From Actinomycetes bacterium (GTDB lineage Bacteria; Actinomycetota; Coriobacteriia; Anaerosomatales; Anaerosomataceae): 12,128 nt of DNA. The notes below the pieces were generated by a model that made no database searches, was not told where the DNA came from, and saw only the letters and a list, made by a program, of their open reading frames with translations. Positions 6,217 to 12,128 of the stretch are shown piece after piece. Position 1 is the first letter of the stretch. Every line of letters begins with the position of its first letter. A program made the translations under genes and the position numbers. Where the stretch lies: contig JAJZRZ010000029.1 of the NCBI GenBank assembly GCA_021850085.1, positions 1 through 12,128 on the forward strand, given 5' to 3'.

Positions 6217-8862
6217 ATGACGCAGCTTCCCCCGGCATACGACCCCTCCGCCGTAGAAGGACGCGTGTTCGCACGTTGGGCCGATGGGCGCTATTTCGAG
6301 CAGCCGGTGGCCGACGGGCATCCGTTCACGGTGGTGATCCCGCCGCCGAACGTCACGGGCTCCCTTCACATGGGGCACGCGCTCAACAACACGATCCAGG
6401 ACGTTGTGGTACGGCGTGCACGGATGACCGGACGGCCGACACGTTGGATCGTAGGCACCGATCATGCCGGTATCGCCACCCAGAACAAGGTGGAGCAGAA
6501 GCTCGCCGCCGAAGGGTTGTCTCGGCACGACGTGGGCAGGGAGCGTTTCGTCGAGCTGTGCTGGGAGTGGCGCCGCGAGCACGGCAACATCATCATCGAG
6601 CAGCTCAAGCGCATGGGTTGTTCGTGCGACTACGGGGACGAGCACTTCACGATGGACCCTGGTTACCAGCGCGCCGTGCGCACGGTGTTCGTGGACTGGT
6701 TCGAGCAGGGACTGATCTACCGCGGCGAGCGCATCATCAACTGGTGCCCGCGTTGCGCGACGGCGCTTTCCGACATCGAGGTCGAGCACGAGGAGCTGGA
6801 CGGCCACCTGTGGCATTTCCGCTACCCTCTCAAGCGGGCCGTCGGTGGTCATGACCATGTGGTCGTGGCCACCACCCGGCCCGAGACCATGCTCGGCGAC
6901 ACGTGCGTCGCGGTCCACCCCGGCGACGAGCGCTACACGGACCTTGTCGGCGCGACGATCGTGTTGCCGCTCATCGACCGGGAGATCCCGGTAGTGGCCG
7001 ACGAGCACGTGGACCCTGCCTTCGGCACGGGAGCAGTGAAGGTGACGCCGGCCCACGACCCGAACGATTTCGAGATCGCCGAGCGCCACGGCTGCGAGAA
7101 GCTCAACATCCTGAACGCGGACGCCACCGTCTCGGAGGCTGGGGGCCGGTACGCGGGATTGGACCGCTACGCCGCGCGTGAGCGCATCGTCGCCGACATG
7201 GAGGCCGCGGGGCTGCTCGCGGGGGCCGAAGAGCACGTTCATGCCGTCGGGCACTGCTATCGCTGCCGTACGGTTGTGGAGCCATGGCTGTCAGACCAGT
7301 GGTTCGTGGACATGAAGCCGCTCGCCGCGCCCGCCATCGAAGTGGTGCGCGACGGCAAGGTGGTGTTCCATCCGCGCCGCTGGGAGAACGTCTACCACCA
7401 CTGGATGGAGAACATCCGTGACTGGTGCGTATCGCGCCAACTGTGGTGGGGACACCAGATCCCGGTCTTCTACTGTGACGCATGCGGCACACATGCGGCG
7501 AGCATGGAGGACATCACGGAGTGCGCGCAGTGTGGCGGTCCGCTGCGGCAGGACCCCGACGTGCTCGACACGTGGTTCAGCTCGCAGCTGTGGCCGTTCG
7601 CCACGCTCGGCTGGCCGGATGATACGCGAGAGATAGCCTACTTCTATCCCACCACGGTGCTGTCCACGGCACGCGACATCCTCTTCCTGTGGGTGGCGCG
7701 CATGATCATGAGCGGTCTGTCGTTTCGCGATGACATACCCTTCGAGGACGTCATCATCCATCCGACCGTCTTCAACGCCGAGGGCCGGAGGATGAGCAAG
7801 TCGCTCGGCACCGGCGTGGATCCGCTCGACCTTATGGAGCACTACGGCGCGGACGGCATGCGCTTCGGACTCATGCTGCAGGTGACCGGCAGCCAAGACA
7901 TCCGGTTCTCGGAGGAGAAGCTCGTCTCCAGCCGCAACTTCGCGAACAAGATCTGGAACGCAAGCCGCTTCGTGCTGATGAACGTGGACGACGACTACGT
8001 GCCGGGTGAGCCGAAGGTTGAGACGGTGGCCGACGCCTGGATACTCTCCAGGCTCGCCGAGCTTTCCGCCCGCGTGGACGAGGGGCTCGAGGCCTACGAG
8101 TTCGGCGAGACGGCCCGCGCGTTGTACGACTTCTTCTGGAACGAGTTCTGCGACTGGTACATCGAGCTGGCCAAACCGCGGCTCGCAGGCGGCGGGGACG
8201 TCCGCACGACGGTGTTGCGGAACCTGACGTTCGTGCTCGACCGCGCGCTTCGCCTGCTGCACCCGATGATGCCGTTCGTGACCGAGGAGATCTGGAGCCG
8301 CCTGCCCCTGGCCGAGGCCGACAGGGCCGAGGCGCTTATGGTCGCGGCATGGCCGACCGGCCTCGAGGCTTACCGCAACGAAGACGCCGAGCGCTCGACC
8401 GCCCGTCTGATCGAACTCGCGGTCGGCGTCCGGGCTGTCCGCGCCCGCTACGGCCTGTCGCCGAAGCAGGGCTTGTCGGTCGTCTTCCGGACGTCGGGGG
8501 ACGCCGACAACGCATGGGTCCGAGAGGAGTTCGGCCACATGCAGTCGCTCGTGCGTGTCGAGGGCTTCACCGCTGGCACAGACGTGGAGAAGCCGCCGCA
8601 CGCCGCGGTGTTCGTCGCGGGCGACATGACGGTGTTCGTACCGCTGGAGGGCCTGGTGGACTTCGCAGCCGAGCGTGCGCGCATCGGCGCCGAACTGGCA
8701 AGGGTCACCGAGGAGCTGTCGCGGGTCACGAAGAAGCTCGGTAACGAGGGCTACCTGACGAAAGCGGCGCCTGACATAATCGATAAGGACCGCGCGAGGG
8801 CCGAGGATCTCTCGGCGACCGTGGCCAGACTGACGATGCAACAGGGCGAGCTTCTGGAGTGA
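6217..8862 (+). CDS. valS: Valine--tRNA ligase
   Basis: This class I aminoacyl-tRNA synthetase charges tRNA-Val in the cytoplasm. The 881-residue protein has the HIGH-type motif HMGH (51-54), TDHAGIATQ (81-89), the CP1 editing domain (TTRPETMLGDT and a GTGAVKVTPAHDPNDF segment), and RMSKS (525-529), a variant of KMSKS that keeps the catalytic Lys528. Cysteine pairs at 347/350, 420/423 and 436/439 suggest bound zinc. The C-terminal tail, from about residue 810, is the coiled-coil arm typical of ValRS. The ATG at 6217, with AAAGGA upstream, is preferred. The frame is open back to a GTG at 6127, but that start would add 30 non-family residues and precede the likely promoter. The stop lies two bases before the folC ATG, so the two genes are co-transcribed. 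Confidence 0.98.
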   Translation: MTQLPPAYDPSAVEGRVFARWADGRYFEQPVADGHPFTVVIPPPNVTGSLHMGHALNNTIQDVVVRRARMTGRPTRWIVGTDHAGIATQNKVEQKLAAEGLSRHDVGRERFVELCWEWRREHGNIIIEQLKRMGCSCDYGDEHFTMDPGYQRAVRTVFVDWFEQGLIYRGERIINWCPRCATALSDIEVEHEELDGHLWHFRYPLKRAVGGHDHVVVATTRPETMLGDTCVAVHPGDERYTDLVGATIVLPLIDREIPVVADEHVDPAFGTGAVKVTPAHDPNDFEIAERHGCEKLNILNADATVSEAGGRYAGLDRYAARERIVADMEAAGLLAGAEEHVHAVGHCYRCRTVVEPWLSDQWFVDMKPLAAPAIEVVRDGKVVFHPRRWENVYHHWMENIRDWCVSRQLWWGHQIPVFYCDACGTHAASMEDITECAQCGGPLRQDPDVLDTWFSSQLWPFATLGWPDDTREIAYFYPTTVLSTARDILFLWVARMIMSGLSFRDDIPFEDVIIHPTVFNAEGRRMSKSLGTGVDPLDLMEHYGADGMRFGLMLQVTGSQDIRFSEEKLVSSRNFANKIWNASRFVLMNVDDDYVPGEPKVETVADAWILSRLAELSARVDEGLEAYEFGETARALYDFFWNEFCDWYIELAKPRLAGGGDVRTTVLRNLTFVLDRALRLLHPMMPFVTEEIWSRLPLAEADRAEALMVAAWPTGLEAYRNEDAERSTARLIELAVGVRAVRARYGLSPKQGLSVVFRTSGDADNAWVREEFGHMQSLVRVEGFTAGTDVEKPPHAAVFVAGDMTVFVPLEGLVDFAAERARIGAELARVTEELSRVTKKLGNEGYLTKAAPDIIDKDRARAEDLSATVARLTMQQGELLE

Positions 8863-8864
8863 GG

Positions 8865-10154
8865 ATGACTGGCGATCCGCTCACCTACGGCCAAGCGATC
8901 GAGAAGCTGAGCGGAGCCCTGACCTTTGGGATCAACCCTTCGCTGGAAGGGATCCATGCGCTTGCAGAGGCGCTCGGAAGGCCTCAGGACGCGTTCTCAT
9001 GCGTTCAGGTCACGGGAACCAACGGCAAGACCTCGGTCACCCGCACCGCAGGCGCTCTGCTCACGGCTCACGGCTTCCGCACGGGCGTCTACACGAGCCC
9101 GCACCTCGTCTCATACACAGAGCGTATCGAGATCGACGGCGTACCCCTCAGCGAGGAACGGTTCGCCGCCGCGCTTTCTGATGTCTTCTCCGCCGCCGAG
9201 GCGCTGCCGGGTCCGTTCACGGAGTTCGAGCTGCTGACTGCCGCCGGGCTCCATCTGTTCCGCGAACAGCGGGTCGAGCACGCTGTGCTCGAGGTGGGTA
9301 TGGGAGGGCGTTGGGACGCCACGAGCGTGGTCTCTCCACGGGTGGCCGTGATCACAGGCGTGGCGCTCGACCATACCGATCGGCTGGGGAGCACGCGGCG
9401 TGAGATCGCCTGGGACAAGGCGCACATCGTGAAGCCGAGCACAGAGTTCGTCATCACCGGCCCCGGATGCGACGGTGTGGAAGACATCATCCAGGAGCGG
9501 GCCGATCAGTTCGATGCCCGCGTCATGCCGGTGGGCCGGGAACACGCCGACTGGCGAATAACGAAGCGCCCTCGCGCGCTCGGAGATCGCGTGATGTTCG
9601 ACGTGTCCGGATTGCGCGAGTACCGCGGCTTGGCGATCGCTGCGCCCGCGTACCAGGTACCCAACGTTGTCGTCGCGATCGCCACGTGCTGTGCCGCCAC
9701 GCTCAGCGTCCTCGACCGTCCGGCGACAGCGTCGGCGCTTGCGAACCTGACCTTCCCAGGGCGCTTCGAGGTCCTGAGGAGGGATCCGCCGCTGGTCATC
9801 GACGGTGCGCACAACCCGGATGCGGCACATGTGCTGTCCGGGGCCATCGCCGAGGTTTTTTCCGCTACGCCCCCCGTGATCGTGTTGTCCGTGCTCGCGG
9901 AGAAAGACGCCGAGGGGATCGTGCGCGCGCTCGCGCCGGTGGCGCGCGCGTTCGTGGTCACCCACAACGGCTCACCCCGGTGCATGGAGACCTCCGCACT
10001 CGCCTCGGTCGTCGAATCGGTCACCGGCGTCAGGCCGGTAGTGGAAGATGAGCTGGCTCGCGCGATGGAGGTGGCCTCCAAAGACGACTTTCCAGTGGTC
10101 GTCACGGGCAGCCTGTACACCGCAGGCGGTGTGCGCAGGCTGCTGAACGGGTAG
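8865..10154 (+). CDS. folC: Folylpolyglutamate synthase / dihydrofolate synthase
   Basis: FolC is an ATP-dependent Mur-ligase-family enzyme that adds glutamate to folates (in many bacteria also to dihydropteroate), which retains the cofactor in the cell. The 429-residue protein has the opening signature TFGINPSLEGI (20-30), P-loop GTNGKTS (51-57), YTSPHL (76-81), EVGMGGRWDAT (142-152), a segment ALDHTDRLGST (166-176) followed by WDKAHIVK in which Lys184 is the probable carbamylated lysine, and DGAHNP (313-318). ATG at 8865 is preferred over an overlapping GTG at 8859 because GGAG (8856-8859) is correctly spaced for it. valS-folC pairing is common in bacteria. The sequence does not reveal whether the enzyme is mono- or bifunctional. 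Confidence 0.97.
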   Translation: MTGDPLTYGQAIEKLSGALTFGINPSLEGIHALAEALGRPQDAFSCVQVTGTNGKTSVTRTAGALLTAHGFRTGVYTSPHLVSYTERIEIDGVPLSEERFAAALSDVFSAAEALPGPFTEFELLTAAGLHLFREQRVEHAVLEVGMGGRWDATSVVSPRVAVITGVALDHTDRLGSTRREIAWDKAHIVKPSTEFVITGPGCDGVEDIIQERADQFDARVMPVGREHADWRITKRPRALGDRVMFDVSGLREYRGLAIAAPAYQVPNVVVAIATCCAATLSVLDRPATASALANLTFPGRFEVLRRDPPLVIDGAHNPDAAHVLSGAIAEVFSATPPVIVLSVLAEKDAEGIVRALAPVARAFVVTHNGSPRCMETSALASVVESVTGVRPVVEDELARAMEVASKDDFPVVVTGSLYTAGGVRRLLNG

Positions 10155-10173
10155 CTGTACACGGCGGCGCTTC

Positions 10174-10182
10174 TGCTAGAAT
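10174..10182 (+). promoter_or_regulatory. Candidate extended -10 promoter of the zinc-ribbon membrane gene
   Basis: TGC followed by TAGAAT (10177-10182) forms an extended -10 element in the 93-base gap after folC. A TGTACA at 10156-10161 matches four of six -35 positions but with a short spacer of 15. Transcription would start near 10189, directly before the hairpin at 10192-10221. Confidence 0.45.
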
Positions 10183-10191
10183 CCCGGTAGT

Positions 10192-10221
10192 CTCCCGCGA
10201 GTCCGGGGACTCACGTGGGGG
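10192..10221 (+). other. Stem-loop at the predicted 5' end of the zinc-ribbon gene mRNA
   Basis: GAGTC (10199-10203) and GACTC (10208-10212) form a perfect stem with loop CGGG. It can be extended by CTCCC (10192-10196) pairing with the G run 10217-10221 across a small asymmetric internal loop. There is no T tract, so it is unlikely to be a folC terminator. It sits just downstream of the candidate promoter and before the Shine-Dalgarno, so a 5'-leader structure is more likely. Confidence 0.45.
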
Positions 10222-10247
10222 CTTCATGATCCTCGGAAGGGGATGGC

Positions 10248-10694
10248 ATGGACGACTTGTTCGGCGAGCTGCTCGATCCTGTTCTGAACAACCCCGTCGT
10301 CAACCTGGTCTCCAACCTGTGCGTACTCTTCTTCGTAGTCCTGTCCGTCGCACTCATCTTCTGGACCTGGCGTGACGCGGAGCGTCGCGGCGCGATGCCT
10401 TGGTTCTGGGCGCTCGTGGTCCTGCTGTTCAACATCTTCGGCTGGATGGTCTACATGGTGGTCCGTCCGCCGGAATACACCGATGACGTCCACGAGCGAG
10501 AACTCGAGATAAAGGCCAAGGAAGCGGAGATCCTCAGGAATGGGCAGACGTGCCCGGCGTGCTTCAAGCCGGTCGAGAAAGACTATCTCATCTGTCCGTC
10601 ATGCATGAAGAAGCTGCGCAAGGAGTGCGTGAACTGCAACCGTGCTCTCAATCTCGATTGGACGGTATGCCCGTTCTGCAAGACGAAGCAGTGA
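10248..10694 (+). CDS. Two-helix membrane protein with C-terminal double zinc ribbon
   Basis: The 148-residue protein has two predicted transmembrane helices (about 17-40 and 50-72) joined by a short polar turn WRDAERRG. This resembles the PLDc_N-type helical hairpin found at the start of cardiolipin synthases, although no phospholipase domain follows. A charged, probably helical linker (75-97) leads to two zinc ribbons: Cys102/105 with Cys116/119, and Cys127/130 with Cys141/144. The ribbons should lie in the cytoplasm if both termini are inside. The ATG has AAGGGG five bases upstream. It sits between folC and thrS with its own candidate promoter. The family is not one I can assign a job to. 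A membrane-tethered adaptor or binding protein is a guess from architecture alone. Confidence 0.9.
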   Translation: MDDLFGELLDPVLNNPVVNLVSNLCVLFFVVLSVALIFWTWRDAERRGAMPWFWALVVLLFNIFGWMVYMVVRPPEYTDDVHERELEIKAKEAEILRNGQTCPACFKPVEKDYLICPSCMKKLRKECVNCNRALNLDWTVCPFCKTKQ

Positions 10695-10695
10695 T

Positions 10696-10729
10696 CCGGC
10701 CCTCCGCTCACCCGTAGCGGTTCCGCCGG
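10696..10729 (+). other. Stem-loop in the thrS leader
   Basis: CCGGC (10696-10700) pairs with GCCGG (10725-10729), and inside it CCGCT (10704-10708) pairs with AGCGG (10716-10720) around a seven-base loop CACCCGT. It fills most of the 54-base gap between the zinc-ribbon gene and thrS and ends just before the AAAGGA site (10736-10741). There is no T tract. It may be an mRNA leader structure or a weak terminator of the upstream gene. Confidence 0.4.
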
Positions 10730-10748
10730 TCCTGAAAGGAAGCGTCAC

Positions 10749-12128
10749 ATGCCCGAGATCTCCGTCACGCTGCCGGACGGCAGCGTCAAGGCCGTTCCCG
10801 AGGGTTCAACCGTGTGGGATCTCGCCAGCTCGATAGGCGCCCGCCTTGCGTCGGCGGCCATCGCGGGTCGAGTGGACGGGCAGCTCGTCGACACCTGGGC
10901 CGTCATCCCCGACGGCTCAAGAGTCGAGATCGTGACCGAGCGCGACCCGGAGGCGCTCCACATCCTGCGCCACTCGGCGGCACATGTGATGGCCGAGGCT
11001 GTGAAGGACCTGTTCGGGCTGGCGAAGTTCGGTATCGGCCCGGCCATCGAGGACGGCTTCTACTACGACATCGAGATCGACCGGACCTTCACGCCCGAGG
11101 ACCTCGCGACCATCGAGGAGCGCATGCGCGCGATCATCGCGGAGGAGCAGACGTTCGAGCGTCGCGAGGTGGACAAGCTCGCGGCGAAGGACGTCTTCGG
11201 CGGTCAGCCCTACAAGCTCGAGCTCGTTGATGAGCTGCCCGCCGATGAGGTGCTTTCCACCTACACGCAGGGTAGCTTCACCGACCTGTGTCGCGGGCCG
11301 CATGTGCCGCATACCGGGTGGATCAAGGCGTTCAAGCTGATGAAGGTGGCCGGCGCCTACTGGCGAGGCGACTCGAACAGGCCGATGCTGCAGCGCATCT
11401 ACGGCACGGCGTGGTTATCTGCCGGTGACCTGCAGGCGCACCTGACTCGGATTGAGGAGGCCGAGCGGCGCGACCATCGCAAGCTCGGTCGCGAGCTCGA
11501 CCTCTTCAGTTTCCACGAGATCGCAGGGGCGGGTCTGCCGCTGTACCACCCCAAGGGCGCACGGATGCTGCGCATCCTACAGGAGTGGCTGCGCGCCGAG
11601 CTGTACCGTCGTGGGTACGTGGAGGTCATCACCCCGCACATGTACAAGGTGGATGTCTGGAAGACCTCAGGCCACGCCGAGTTCTACCGCGACAACATGT
11701 ACTTCTTCGAGATCGACGAGGGCGACGGTCGCGTGAACGAGTACGCGATCAAGCCGATGAACTGCCCGGGCCACGTCATGATCTACGACAACGACGTACG
11801 CTCGTACCGCGACTTGCCGGTGCGCATGTTCGAGTTCGGCACGGTCTATCGGCACGAGATGTCCGGCGTGGTGCACGGTCTCATGCGCGCACGCGGCTTC
11901 ACGCAAGACGACGCGCACATCTTCTGCACGCCCGAGCAGGTGCACTCCGAGGTCGTGGCCATGCTCGAGTTCGTGGACTACGTCATGAAAGACGTCTTCG
12001 GGTTCGAGTACTCGGCGGAGATCTCCACTCGGCCCGAGAAGGCCATCGGCGACGATGAGTTCTGGGACCACGCCACCGACGCGCTCAGGAGCGCCTGTGA
12101 CACGCGCGGACTCGCCTACGATATCAAC
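10749..12128 (+). CDS. thrS: Threonine--tRNA ligase, N-terminal 460 residues (3' end outside window)
   Basis: This class II aminoacyl-tRNA synthetase charges tRNA-Thr. The frame is open from ATG 10749 (AAAGGA seven bases upstream) to the right edge. The visible part contains the TGS domain (about 1-63), the serine-editing domain with HSAAH (His75 and His79) and Cys181 in CRGPHVPH, and the start of the catalytic core. Core features are KPMNCPGH (335-342) with zinc ligand Cys339, motif 2 YRHEM (367-371) followed by HGLMRARGFTQDDAHIF (376-392), and second zinc ligand His390. These match E. coli Cys334 and His385 with a constant offset of five. The third zinc histidine, motif 3 and the anticodon-binding domain lie beyond the window. 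Editing residues are intact. Confidence 0.98.
   Translation, partial: MPEISVTLPDGSVKAVPEGSTVWDLASSIGARLASAAIAGRVDGQLVDTWAVIPDGSRVEIVTERDPEALHILRHSAAHVMAEAVKDLFGLAKFGIGPAIEDGFYYDIEIDRTFTPEDLATIEERMRAIIAEEQTFERREVDKLAAKDVFGGQPYKLELVDELPADEVLSTYTQGSFTDLCRGPHVPHTGWIKAFKLMKVAGAYWRGDSNRPMLQRIYGTAWLSAGDLQAHLTRIEEAERRDHRKLGRELDLFSFHEIAGAGLPLYHPKGARMLRILQEWLRAELYRRGYVEVITPHMYKVDVWKTSGHAEFYRDNMYFFEIDEGDGRVNEYAIKPMNCPGHVMIYDNDVRSYRDLPVRMFEFGTVYRHEMSGVVHGLMRARGFTQDDAHIFCTPEQVHSEVVAMLEFVDYVMKDVFGFEYSAEISTRPEKAIGDDEFWDHATDALRSACDTRGLAYDIN

Noticed and set aside
7291..8841. 516-residue open frame on the - strand opposite valS.
   Set aside because: Long antisense frames are expected in G+C-rich genes. The sense strand has all ValRS motifs, and the antisense product is Arg/His/Leu/Val-rich with no recognisable domain. 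The same applies to 2845-3837 and 3156-4550.

Overview
This is a G+C-rich chromosomal segment, almost entirely on the + strand. The order tRNA-Leu, tig, clpP, clpX, valS, folC suggests an actinobacterial-type genome. Three tandem multihaem c-type cytochromes point to an anaerobic, respiratory lineage rather than a typical aerobic actinomycete. A deep-branching, Coriobacteriia-like (OPB41/Anaerosomatales-type) organism is my best guess. It rests on gene content and recall, not on any search.

Layout. Positions 2-2409 hold three adjacent cytochrome genes. The first is cut by the left edge and shows 8 haem sites; the second has 9 and a membrane anchor; the third has 12 and a NapC/NrfH-like anchor with its first two haems. 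All three share a repeated two-haem module and look like products of duplication. A tRNA-Leu(UAG) follows (2447-2531). Next comes the protein-quality block tig-clpP-clpX (2593-5761), with overlapping or nearly touching genes. A small four-cysteine protein lies on the - strand (5825-6085), convergent to clpX and divergent from valS. valS and folC are coupled (6217-10154). A two-helix membrane protein with a double zinc ribbon (10248-10694) follows, and thrS (10749 onward) runs off the right edge.

How it fits together. The cytochromes probably carry electrons from the quinone pool out across the membrane to an extracytoplasmic acceptor, with the 12-haem protein as the likely quinol-side entry. 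The remainder is housekeeping: nascent-chain folding (trigger factor), ATP-dependent proteolysis (ClpXP), tRNA charging (ValRS, ThrRS) and folate polyglutamylation (FolC). The parts most worth a second look are the cytochrome cluster, the orphan Cys4 mini-protein and the unassigned zinc-ribbon membrane protein. No mobile element, CRISPR array, rRNA or phage gene was seen.
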